DNA of 64,000 nucleotides from Chitinophagales bacterium (GTDB lineage Bacteria; Bacteroidota; Bacteroidia; Chitinophagales; JADIYW01), in contig JAMLHH010000008.1 of the NCBI GenBank assembly GCA_023957215.1, positions 1-64,000 on the forward strand, written 5' to 3'. The notes below the pieces were generated by a model. The model was not told the DNA's origin. It worked only from the letters and a program-made list of their open reading frames with translations, and did no database searches. The position numbers were made by a program, and so were the translations under genes. Below are positions 1-8,243 of the stretch, in pieces. The number at the start of each line of letters is the position of its first letter. The first letter of the stretch is position 1.

Positions 1-855
1 CAAATAGATAGTTGGATGATAGGTATAACGACGGGTCTTATGTCTGCATTATTTATAACCCCTTTGGTTGTCTGGATTTTCACGAGGATAAAGATGCTTA
101 AAAGTGTTTTGTTAGGGATGTTGTTGACACTGTCTGTTTATATGTTGGGATTAGTGTATAAAGAATATTTGAGTATTTATATTGTCAAAGGGGTATTTAT
201 AATGGTGGCAGCATTTATTGCTTATACTATTGTTTACCTCCGACAACAAAACAAAAAGTTGATACTGTTACTATTAATTGATTTTATCATGTTGCTTTTT
301 CATCCGTTTACCTCCTATTTTAGTTATCTGTTGGCTTTTAAATTTATTCTTCTGTTACTATCTATTTATTATTTTGAGGAGAAAACACCGATTGTCTTTC
401 ATAGAAGAATAATCAATGGTTTGATAATAGGCAGTGTAATCAGCTTAGCATTTTACGCATCAAATAAAGGTTTGGGATACGGAATCCTAATATGCTTTTC
501 TGCACCACTCTTTCATTTTATAACGGATAATCAATATTATGAAGGATGGAAAAATGTTCTCTACAAAACCTTTCCAATAGTACTTTTCTGTATATTAATT
601 TTTTCGATTTATCTCAAACTGGGTATCTTGACTCTATTTTGCGTGTCTCTAACAGGGTGTTTTTTAACGGTTTTTAAAGAAATAACTATATCCGCTTTTT
701 GTATCCTTTTTTTTGGAATGATACTTCCGTTTGTATCCATTTTATATTTGGCTCTTTTTTTTAGCAAAGCTTATGCAATTTTTAGCGGAAGTATTGTTTT
801 AATAAGCTTATTACTCTATCATTTTAGCGATGATATAAAAAAACTTGAAAGTTGA
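1..855 (+). CDS. Polytopic membrane protein, 5' end outside window
   Basis: The reading frame is open from base 1 through the first ATG at 16, so the gene probably begins upstream of the window. At least 279 residues are visible, almost all hydrophobic, with about eight or nine predicted membrane-spanning stretches separated by short loops rich in Lys, Arg and Tyr, and a short charged C-terminus ending in KKLES. I see no catalytic motif, binding site or repeat, and I do not recognise the family. It could be a transporter-like or O-antigen-polymerase-like protein, but nothing in the sequence decides this. It stands alone before an intergenic region that carries the promoter of the next gene. 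Confidence 0.7.
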   Translation, partial: QIDSWMIGITTGLMSALFITPLVVWIFTRIKMLKSVLLGMLLTLSVYMLGLVYKEYLSIYIVKGVFIMVAAFIAYTIVYLRQQNKKLILLLLIDFIMLLFHPFTSYFSYLLAFKFILLLLSIYYFEEKTPIVFHRRIINGLIIGSVISLAFYASNKGLGYGILICFSAPLFHFITDNQYYEGWKNVLYKTFPIVLFCILIFSIYLKLGILTLFCVSLTGCFLTVFKEITISAFCILFFGMILPFVSILYLALFFSKAYAIFSGSIVLISLLLYHFSDDIKKLES

Positions 856-942
856 AACTAAGTTTTTCTTTTAAAAATCTTTTAACACATTAAATAAATT
901 TGCAATATAAATGAATTTTATACTACAAAATGATACTGTGCA

Positions 943-957
943 TTAACTATTAGTTAA
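943..957. promoter_or_regulatory. 15-bp perfect palindrome upstream of the aminotransferase promoter
   Basis: TTAACTA-T-TAGTTAA is a perfect inverted repeat with 7-bp arms and one central base. It sits 22 nt upstream of the -33 TTG of the aminotransferase promoter. The position suits an operator for an activator or repressor, but AT-rich palindromes arise by chance, and no regulator gene is adjacent. Confidence 0.35.
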
Positions 958-979
958 TAATAAAACATTTTTTACTTAA

Positions 980-1009
980 TTGTTTTTTTATCAGTAAAAT
1001 GTAGTTTTG
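980..1009 (+). promoter_or_regulatory. Bacteroidota-type promoter of the aminotransferase gene
   Basis: TTG at 980-982 and TAGTTTTG at 1002-1009 match the -33 TTG / -7 TAnnTTTG consensus with a 19-nt spacer. Transcription should start near 1013-1016. This rules out the in-frame TTG at 1007 as a start codon and supports the ATG at 1031. Confidence 0.7.
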
Positions 1010-1030
1010 CACAGAACTAAAAGAGAGTGT

Positions 1031-2224
1031 ATGTTACAAACTTCTGACTTATTAAATCGATTGAGTGAGTCCGCCACTTTAAAAATGACACAATTAAGTA
1101 ATGATTTAAAAGCAAAAGGTGTCGATGTAATAAGTCTGAGTGTGGGGCAGCCTGACTTTGAAACTCCCCGACATATCAAAGAGGCAGCAAAAAAAGCTGT
1201 CGATGGCAGATATGATGGATATTCCCCTGTTCCTGGTTATACCGATTTAAGAGAGGCTATCTGTCAAAAACTTAAAATACAGAATCATTTGGAATACAAG
1301 CTCAATCAGATTGTAGTATCTACCGGTGCTAAACAATCTTTGGCAAATATTTTTATGTGCTTTCTAAATAAAGGCGATGAGGTCATTATACCGGCACCAT
1401 TTTGGGTGACATATCCTGAACAAGTGAAGATGTGCGAAGCGACCCCTGTCATCGTGACTACCCAAATGGAAAATAAGTTTAAAATAACATCTGAGCAATT
1501 AGAAGCAGTCATAACACCTCATACGAAATTTTTTGTTTATTCATCCCCTTGTAACCCTACGGGTTCTATTTATAGTAATGAAGAGATTGCAGGTTTAGTA
1601 AAAGTATTAGAAAAATATCCCGAAATTGTAGTGATATCTGATGAGATATATGAGCATATTAACTACGTAGGCACACATACCAGTATCGCATCATTTCCAT
1701 CTATGAAAGATAGAACTATTTTGGTAAATGGACAGGCAAAAGGTTATGCTATGCCGGGCTGGCGAATTGGATATATAGCTGCTCCCGAATATGTAGCACA
1801 GGCTTGTATTAAACTACAAGGACAAACCACATCCGGAACAAATTCGATTGCTCAAAGAGCGACGATAGAAGCATTGACAGGTGATCAAACTCCTACATAT
1901 AAGATGAAAGACATTTTCCAAAAACGTAGAGATGTGGTCATGAATATGTTGGATCAAATTCCCAATGTGAAATGTATGATACCGGATGGAGCATTTTATG
2001 TCTTTCCTGATTTTAGTGCATATTTTGGTAAAAAGTACAATGGCGAAGTGATCAAAGATGCTGATGATTTGTGTATCTTTTTATTAAATGTGGGTCATGT
2101 TGCAGCAGTTTCAGGTATCAGCTTTGGTATTCCTGAGTGTGTGAGATTTTCATATTCCTTATCTGAGGAAACTTTGATAGAAGCGTTTACAAGAGTGAAA
2201 AATGCGCTTGCTTTATTGTCTTAA
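1031..2224 (+). CDS. Class I PLP aminotransferase (aspartate aminotransferase-like)
   Basis: A 397-residue fold-type I pyridoxal-phosphate enzyme that transfers an amino group between an amino acid (most likely aspartate or an aromatic amino acid) and a 2-oxo acid in the cytosol. Family signatures in order: SVGQPDFETP near the N-terminus, YSPVPGYTDLREAI, SSPCNPTGS, the PLP-phosphate neighbourhood VISDEIYEH, and the Schiff-base lysine K237 in GQAKGYAMPGWRIGY. Length fits the AspC/PatA branch. I chose ATG 1031 over an in-frame TTG at 1007 because the promoter -7 element overlaps that TTG and a purine-rich AAAAGAGAG precedes 1031. Single gene with its own promoter. Exact substrate preference cannot be read from sequence; aspartate aminotransferase is the safest label. 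Confidence 0.92.
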   Translation: MLQTSDLLNRLSESATLKMTQLSNDLKAKGVDVISLSVGQPDFETPRHIKEAAKKAVDGRYDGYSPVPGYTDLREAICQKLKIQNHLEYKLNQIVVSTGAKQSLANIFMCFLNKGDEVIIPAPFWVTYPEQVKMCEATPVIVTTQMENKFKITSEQLEAVITPHTKFFVYSSPCNPTGSIYSNEEIAGLVKVLEKYPEIVVISDEIYEHINYVGTHTSIASFPSMKDRTILVNGQAKGYAMPGWRIGYIAAPEYVAQACIKLQGQTTSGTNSIAQRATIEALTGDQTPTYKMKDIFQKRRDVVMNMLDQIPNVKCMIPDGAFYVFPDFSAYFGKKYNGEVIKDADDLCIFLLNVGHVAAVSGISFGIPECVRFSYSLSEETLIEAFTRVKNALALLS

Positions 2225-2416
2225 TTATAGATAATTCCATTATCTCTCGCATAGAAGACAACTTCTGAAGAAGAGTTTAGATTTTACTTTTCCCCTGACT
2301 TCCGTAGCTTTTCAAAGTTTGGAGTCCAAACCGATATAACAAGCTAAATTACCGTTCGTTATAAAGTTCAGTTATTCGATTTTGGCTGTCCCAGAGTAAT
2401 AATTTTACTTTTATGT

Positions 2417-2668
2417 ATGTTTATTCGTCAGAAAAAGAATAAAAGTGGAGTTATCAGTATTCAGATTATTGATAAAAGCTCCGGATAATTTACGATTTGA
2501 GATTAAATAAACTTTTTAATACAAGAAGCAAATGATTTCATTCAACAACAATATTGCTTACAAGATCTTGATTTTGAAGGAGAAATAAAAGTCAAGCTCG
2601 ACAATGAGACATTTAAGCAGGATACCATAGTAAATATTTTCAATTACAGATATAGTTTTTTTATATAG
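2417..2668 (+). pseudogene. Decayed N-terminal remnant of an IS1634-like transposase
   Basis: ATG 2417 opens a 23-codon frame reading MFIRQKKNKSGVISIQ then IIDKSSG before a stop at 2486. This closely resembles the usual start of IS1634/IS4-type transposases in Bacteroidota. In the same frame, past three stop codons, an open stretch (2507-2668) reads EANDFIQQQ and LQDLDFEGEIKVK, which fits the next part of such proteins after a short deletion. The rest of the transposase is missing, and the remnant runs into the 3' end of glyS on the other strand. Assignment is from remembered family starts, without an alignment. The preceding 2225-2416 holds no gene that I can recognise. Confidence 0.5.
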
Positions 2669-4178
2669 CTTTCTTTAAAAGATTGTTTATATCTACCTTT
2701 TTGCGTACGATTTCTTCAACCTTGTCTATTCCAATCCGCTCTTGTTTCATAGTATCACGTTCGCGAATAGTGACTGTATTATCGTCTAAGGTTTGATGAT
2801 CAACAGTGATGCAATAAGGTGTGCCTATAGCATCCATTCTTCTGTATCGCTTACCTATGCTATCTTTTTCTTCGTAGAAAGCACGTCCAATAAATCTAAG
2901 TTGATTATAGATTTCTAATGCTTTTTCAGGTAATCCGTCTTTACGTACTAATGGCAAAACCGCTACTTTAATTGGTGCAAGTGCAGGTGGCAATGCTAAG
3001 ACTGTACGAGTTCCATTTTCTAATTCTTCCTCCTTGAGAGATTCACTCATAACTCTTAGAAACATCCTATCTAAACCAATTGAAGTTTCGATGACATAAG
3101 GAACATAATTTTGATTTAACTCACTGTCAAAATACTGAAGTTTTTTGCCACTATATTTTTGGTGTTGAGATAAGTCATAATCTGTTCTTGAATGTATCCC
3201 TTCTAATTCTTTGAAACCCATAGGAAAATTAAACTGGATATCTTCTGCGGCATTAGCATAGTGTGCTAATTTTTCATGTACATGAAAACGTAAATCATCA
3301 GGATTTGTACCTAAGGCCAAGTGCCATTTGAGTCGAATTTCTTTCCATTTTTCAAACCAATCCAACTCAGTTCCGGGACGTACAAAGAATTGCATTTCCA
3401 TTTGTTCAAACTCTCTCATACGAAAGATAAACTGTCTTGCCACAATTTCATTTCTAAAAGCTTTCCCTATTTGAGCAATTCCAAAGGGAACTTTCATTCT
3501 TGCAGTCTTTTGGACATTTAGAAAATTAACAAATATTCCTTGTGCAGTTTCTGGTCTTAGATATAAATCAGTGGAACTTTCTTCCAAAGAACCTAATTTG
3601 GTAGCAAACATTAAATTAAATTGCCTGACATCAGTCCAGTTTTTAGAGCCACTGACTTCACAAGCTATTTCGTGTTCTTCAATAAGTTCTTTGTATCTTT
3701 TAAAGTTTTCTGCTTCGGCAGCTTTTATATATTCTGCTTCTAATTGCAATGCTTTATTATAATTTCTACTTGCTCTTGCCTTCTCCTCGTCAGATGCATT
3801 GGTATCAATTCCTTTTTTATCTAATTCTTTCTGTGCTTTGTTCTTGTATTTTTCTATTTGTTCTTCTATCAATACATCGGCACGATATCTTTTTTTAGAA
3901 TCTTTATTATCTATTAATGGATCACTGAAACTATCGACATGGCCTGAAGCCTTCCAAGTAGTGGGATGCATGAAGATGGCGGCATCTATTCCAATGATAT
4001 TATCGTGCATCTGCACCATGCTTTTCCACCAATATTCTTTGATGGCATTTTTTAACTCGACGCCAAAAGGACCATAATCATAAACGGCTCCAAGATTGTC
4101 ATATATTTCACTTGAAGGGAATACAAATCCATACTCTTTACAATGAGATACAATTTTCTGTAAATCTAACTCTGCCAT
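2661..4178 (-). CDS. glyS: Glycyl-tRNA synthetase (single-chain, class II)
   Basis: This enzyme charges tRNA-Gly with glycine using ATP, in the cytosol. The 505-residue protein is the alpha2 (eukaryote/Gram-positive-like) form rather than the two-subunit GlyQS. It begins MAELDLQKIVSHCKEYGFVF, followed by YDYGPFGVELKN (class II motif 1 region), motif 2 with RPETAQGIFVNF and FRNEI, and motif 3 with GLDRMFLRVM. The C-terminal anticodon-binding domain starts around APIKVAVLPL. A lysine- and glutamate-rich insertion lies at about residues 105-150. ATG 4178 was preferred to an in-frame TTG at 4187, because a -7 promoter motif lies at 4185-4192 and overlaps that TTG. Monocistronic, divergent from the kinase gene. 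Confidence 0.96.
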   Translation of the reverse strand: MAELDLQKIVSHCKEYGFVFPSSEIYDNLGAVYDYGPFGVELKNAIKEYWWKSMVQMHDNIIGIDAAIFMHPTTWKASGHVDSFSDPLIDNKDSKKRYRADVLIEEQIEKYKNKAQKELDKKGIDTNASDEEKARASRNYNKALQLEAEYIKAAEAENFKRYKELIEEHEIACEVSGSKNWTDVRQFNLMFATKLGSLEESSTDLYLRPETAQGIFVNFLNVQKTARMKVPFGIAQIGKAFRNEIVARQFIFRMREFEQMEMQFFVRPGTELDWFEKWKEIRLKWHLALGTNPDDLRFHVHEKLAHYANAAEDIQFNFPMGFKELEGIHSRTDYDLSQHQKYSGKKLQYFDSELNQNYVPYVIETSIGLDRMFLRVMSESLKEEELENGTRTVLALPPALAPIKVAVLPLVRKDGLPEKALEIYNQLRFIGRAFYEEKDSIGKRYRRMDAIGTPYCITVDHQTLDDNTVTIRERDTMKQERIGIDKVEEIVRKKVDINNLLKKAI

Positions 4179-4184
4179 AGGGCA

Positions 4185-4192
4185 CAAAGATA
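4185..4192 (-). promoter_or_regulatory. -7 promoter element of glyS, 6 nt from the start codon
   Basis: On the minus strand TATCTTTG matches TAnnTTTG exactly. Only 6 nt separate it from the glyS ATG, so transcription is expected to start at or within a base or two of the start codon. I see no good TTG at the -33 position. Confidence 0.5.
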
Positions 4193-4593
4193 AGTATAAG
4201 ATTTAATTATATAGTTAGTGCTATGTTGTGTTTGCTCTAATTATGTCATTAATAGGCTACTAAGGCTCGTCTCGAAGCAATACACCAATACATTGGTATA
4301 TTGGTACATTCATTTGCTAATTCCCGAATTGACACATTAGCTTATATATTAAAAGAAACATTATTTCATACCCAGCCACTTTAATATCTTACTCACTATG
4401 GCTAATATCCATTTTATATTTATTTTGTATTATTTTGCTTCATAACACATTTTAAATTTTTAGTATGCTTAATAATTTTCTTTATTAATATGTAAACAAT
4501 TCCAATTATATTCGCACTATGAACTCTTTATTTTAATAAAATGGTTAGCAAGATGATTTTTCTTGGTAAAGCCTACGATTATATATTATTTTA
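4193..4593. other. Intergenic region with short ATTGGTA-type repeats
   Basis: No gene is visible between the divergent glyS and kinase genes. A perfect inverted repeat ACCAAT-AC-ATTGGT lies at 4284-4297, and the unit ATTGGTA is then repeated at once (4299-4306), followed by CATT/ACATTAG-like words to about 4345. This resembles low-complexity intergenic repeats seen in Bacteroidota. The rest is AT-rich without recognised signals. Confidence 0.4.
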
Positions 4594-6345
4594 ATGAAAT
4601 TTAAGTCTCTCTTTTGTCTTTTAATCATATTAATAAACCTACAAGATGCATTAGCGTCAAACGATAGATTTGAAATCATATTAGACAGTGTTGAGAAGGT
4701 TTTATCTAATCAAGACCCAGTAAAAGCAATGAAAAACACCAAGCTACTTATGCAGCTTGCTGATACTGACTACAGGAAATGTCAAGTCTTGTTTTTTCAA
4801 GCAAAATTACTTAGACAAAACGGCATTAAGAATGAATCCATCCGGTTGCTATTGGAAGCTGACAAACTGGCTGATAAATTAGAAGACCATATTTGGAAAG
4901 CACGAATCAATGGTTTTTTAAGCACATTATATAGAGAAAGTCAACTTTTTGAAGAGAGTCAAAAACATCTTCATATCGCTATCCAAGCAAGTAAAAAGAT
5001 AAATGATGAAAATGAGAAAAATAAATTTTTGGGAAATCTATCTCAAGAAAGAGCATATAATGCTTTGGACAAAAAAGAGTCTTTGGAAGCAATCAAGTAT
5101 CTTAAAGAAGCAGATAATTACTTTTCAAAACTAGACAGCACAAATATTGACAGAAATTTCTTTTTGGCAACCAATGCAGAGCTTATCAGTAGATCTTATT
5201 TTTATGAAGCCAAGTACGAAGAAGCTCTATATTATCTCAAAAGCAGTTTAAAATATCTGAAAAACTCCCGACAAGACAAAAGCGCTTTAGAAGGATTTAT
5301 AAAAAATGGAATGGGCTTATCATATTTCAAAATGGGAAAATATGATTTGGCATTCAAAAATTTTACAGATGCAGATTCTATTGCGAGAATTTCACAATTT
5401 TCAAATTTAAAACAAGAAGTTTATCAATCCTTTATAAGCTATTATGATTATTTTGGCGATCACGATAAGTCTGAAATTTATCACGATCTTTCAAAGAAGA
5501 TAGAAGAAACAAATCAAGCATATAACCATAAAACGACTAAAGAGTTATTAGAAAACCTATATGAAAATCAAGCTTATTTAAAAAGAGAATACCAATTTAA
5601 AGTAGCAGTAGCTACCATTTTTAGTTTAGTTTTTGCCTTAACTTTATTTACTTTTTTCTATATAAAAAGAAAGCGGGAAAAAGACACTCTCCAAAGACAG
5701 CTTTTAGAATTGAAAACACAGGTATTGCTAAACAGCTTAAATCCGCATTTTATCTTTAACATTCTCAATCTTATTGATTATTTTTTCTACAAAAAAGATT
5801 ACGGAAAAGCTCAGGAAACTCTCTTTAAGTTCGGTGATCTTTTGAGAAATGTGCTTGATAAAAGTCAAGATAAATTCATTTCAATTCAGGATGAAGCAAA
5901 ATTGTTGGATTTGTTTTTAAGTCTCGAACAAAGCAGAAAAAGAGACCTTTTTACCTATCACATCCAAATCGGTGAGGAAATCAACAATGAAAGTATATAT
6001 GTTCCTGTTTTAATTACCCAGCCCATAGTGGAAAATGCTCTAAAGCATGGAATCATGAATCTCGAAAGTGGAAAAGGTGGAAAGATAGATATCAACTTCA
6101 ATATTCAAAACAATTCGTTAGTTATCACCATACGTGACAATGGGATTGGGCTACAAAAATCAAAGGAATTAAAAAAGTTAAACCAAAGCACTGACAATAG
6201 GAAGCATATAGGTATAGATTTAACAAGAAAACGATTGGCTCTTCTTTCGGAAGATAGTCAGATGACGATGGAAAGTCCACCGGAAGGAGGTACTTTAGTA
6301 AGCATTAAAATTCCAGTCATTTATAAAAATGTCCATTATACCTGA
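4594..6345 (+). CDS. TPR-containing LytS-type sensor histidine kinase
   Basis: A 583-residue sensor kinase of the His_kinase (LytS/YehU) family. Order: signal peptide (about 1-21), a periplasmic helical region of tetratricopeptide repeats (about 30-320), one membrane span at about 335-357 (VAVATIFSLVFALTLFTFFY), a short coiled linker, then the kinase core. The phospho-acceptor is H385 in LNPHFIFN. ATP-binding motifs are QPIVENALKHG and RDNGIGL, then the glycine-rich PPEGGTLVSI. In Bacteroidota such kinases usually work with a LytTR response regulator encoded next door; none is present here, so it is an orphan. The signal is unknown. No promoter matching the consensus was seen directly upstream. 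Confidence 0.88.
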   Translation: MKFKSLFCLLIILINLQDALASNDRFEIILDSVEKVLSNQDPVKAMKNTKLLMQLADTDYRKCQVLFFQAKLLRQNGIKNESIRLLLEADKLADKLEDHIWKARINGFLSTLYRESQLFEESQKHLHIAIQASKKINDENEKNKFLGNLSQERAYNALDKKESLEAIKYLKEADNYFSKLDSTNIDRNFFLATNAELISRSYFYEAKYEEALYYLKSSLKYLKNSRQDKSALEGFIKNGMGLSYFKMGKYDLAFKNFTDADSIARISQFSNLKQEVYQSFISYYDYFGDHDKSEIYHDLSKKIEETNQAYNHKTTKELLENLYENQAYLKREYQFKVAVATIFSLVFALTLFTFFYIKRKREKDTLQRQLLELKTQVLLNSLNPHFIFNILNLIDYFFYKKDYGKAQETLFKFGDLLRNVLDKSQDKFISIQDEAKLLDLFLSLEQSRKRDLFTYHIQIGEEINNESIYVPVLITQPIVENALKHGIMNLESGKGGKIDINFNIQNNSLVITIRDNGIGLQKSKELKKLNQSTDNRKHIGIDLTRKRLALLSEDSQMTMESPPEGGTLVSIKIPVIYKNVHYT

Positions 6346-6440
6346 TTTGATAAGAATGACAGATATGGAGATTATATAAATGTAATACTCCAATTTTTTA
6401 TTTTCTATCTATCTCGTATATCTTATATCATTCAAATTCT

Positions 6441-6467
6441 GACTTAATAGACATTTTTTAGGTTAAA
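6441..6467 (+). repeat. Copy 1 of a 27-nt dispersed repeat
   Basis: The stretch starting GACTTAATAGACATTTTTTA recurs at 20337-20363 in the same orientation. The first 22 bases are identical, then one mismatch and four more identical bases. Both copies lie in gene-free DNA next to signs of decay. This may be the edge of a mobile or REP-like element, or a regulatory motif. Confidence 0.6.
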
Positions 6468-6500
6468 ATCTGCCTTAACTCCATTATTCTCATTGCAGTT

Positions 6501-6794
6501 ATGAAAGCTAACTTAGAAAGACCTCCTATCTGCGAAGCCATCGCCTTGGGTGTGAAAAGTCGTATTCGCTCCATCGTGATGATTGCATTGATGGGTTCAA
6601 TAGGCTTATTGCCGGTAGCTCTTTCCACCTGTATGGGTTCTGAAGTGCAAAAACCTTTTGCGACTATGATTGTCGGAGGTTTACAAATATGTATGTTGTT
6701 ATCTTTTACTGTTTCCTCTATTATCTTCTACTACTTTTATAAAGATTATCATCGGATAATACTTTTGATACAGATTGATGAAGAGTCTGATTGA
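6501..6794 (+). pseudogene. C-terminal fragment of a CusA/CzcA-type RND efflux pump
   Basis: Intact pumps of this family have more than 1,000 residues and export metal ions or drugs across both membranes with a membrane-fusion protein and an outer-membrane channel. Here only 97 residues remain. They match the last conserved segment: RSIVMIALMGSIGLLPVALS, then GSEVQKPFATMIVGGL, followed by the final membrane helix. Even this part has changes, such as a Cys in the usual ALSTG motif. No partner genes and no upstream coding sequence for the rest of the pump are present. It ends 4 nt before the convergent nhaA stop. I treat it as a non-functional remnant; expression as a small membrane protein is possible but unsupported. 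Confidence 0.75.
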
Positions 6795-6798
6795 GGCA

Positions 6799-8117
6799 TT
6801 ACTTCGTAACAGCTTTTAAATAAAAATAACCCACGATTCCGCCCATGATGGAAGCAGCGAAGATACCTATTTTGGCTTGTTCCATATATAATGGATGATC
6901 AAAGGCCAATGAAGAAACGAAGATTGACATTGTGAAACCAATAGATGCCAAGATTCCTACACCGATTAAATTAATAGGGGTCATACCTTTAGGAAGTGAG
7001 CCCACTCCTAACTTTACTAATAACATGGTCGCACCTGTAACACCGATGATTTTTCCAAAAAACAGTCCCAAGGCCACTCCTAAAGCGACGTGATTAGAGA
7101 AGAGTGTACTCATCTCAAAATTCAATGCTACACCTGCATTGGCCAAAGCAAAGATAGGTAATACGATAAAAGTACTGATGGGATGCAAGATATTGACCAA
7201 TTTTTGCAAAGGCGTCATTCCCATAGAAGTCAATGTGTGGACTTCTTCCAAAATTTCTAATTGTGATTCTTTTAAAGTAGGTATTTCGTCGTCAGGATCA
7301 ATGGCTTCAAACTCATTCAGTTTTCTTTTGACTTCAGAAACATAATCTTTTTCTTTTAAAACGACATCTGCTGGAATGGCAAAGCTGCTAGGACAGCTGC
7401 GATAGTAGCATGAACTCCTGAAAGTAAAAATGCTAGCCATACACCGCCGATACCTAAAATGGCGTAAAAGAAGATATTTCTTACACCCATCCTATTACCG
7501 GCAAGCATTAAAGCAAAAATTCCTAAACCAATCGTGAGATTGAGTAAATTGAGATCTGATGAGTAAAATAGAGCAATCACCAAAATCGCTCCTAAATCAT
7601 CCACGATAGCAAGCGCCAAAAGAAATACTTTGAGTGACAGTGGAATCCTATCCCCTAATAACATCAAGACACCGACTGCAAAAGCTATATCTGTCGCCAT
7701 CGGGATACCCCAGCCGTGATGCGTTTCAGGATTTGCATTAAGTGATACATATATCAAAGCCGGAACAATCATCCCACCAATGGCGGCAGCTATCGGAAGC
7801 ATAGCCTTTTTAGGCTGAGCAAGTTCACCGGCAACAAATTCCTTTTTTAACTCAAGACCGACTACAAAAAAGAAGATGGCCATTAGACCATCATTGATCC
7901 AATGTAAAATATCGTAATTTAGATATGTAGTTCCATCAATATGGATGCCGATAGTGTTTTCTAAGATTTGATGATAGCTGTCTCTAAGAGGAGAGTTAGC
8001 TAAAACAATTGCAAGAATTACACTTATAAAAAGCATAATGGCTCCTGCTTCCTCATGTTTGATAATATTGCTGAAAGGTTGTACTACTCTGTCAATAGCT
8101 TTCTTTTTTGTATTCAT
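6799..8117 (-). pseudogene. nhaA: Na+/H+ antiporter NhaA, interrupted by a single-base frameshift
   Basis: NhaA exchanges internal Na+ for external H+ across the inner membrane. The N-terminal part (7356-8117, 253 codons) has the conserved ATDIAFAVGVL and LALAIVDDLGAI segments with the ion-binding aspartates, and reaches GVHATIAAVLAA. The frame then breaks at the AAA run at 7381-7383 (TTT on the coding strand): adding one T would restore AAFAIPADVVLKE and continue in the frame that ends at 6799 with the remaining membrane helices. The total of 1,319 nt is one short of a whole number of codons, as expected for a one-base loss. Everything else is intact, so this is either a very recent mutation, a phase-variable tract or a sequencing error. 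Confidence 0.85.
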
Positions 8118-8225
8118 TTGTATATTATGTCAGTAAAACAATAAAAAGCCGTGAAGTTAGTATATTTTTTCAGTTAGTAATTGATTCTCTATATTACAAT
8201 TTTATAATCATTCATTGAAAAATAC

Positions 8226-8233
8226 TATTTTTG
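8226..8233 (+). promoter_or_regulatory. -7 promoter element of the TPR/hydrolase operon
   Basis: TATTTTTG matches TAnnTTTG and lies 10 nt upstream of ATG 8244, giving a predicted leader of only a few bases. No clear -33 TTG was seen. Confidence 0.4.
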
Positions 8234-8243
8234 GTACATTCTT

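Noticed and set aside
1007-1030. TTG 1007 as start of the aminotransferase
   Set aside because: It lies inside the -7 promoter element, so it would be outside the transcript.
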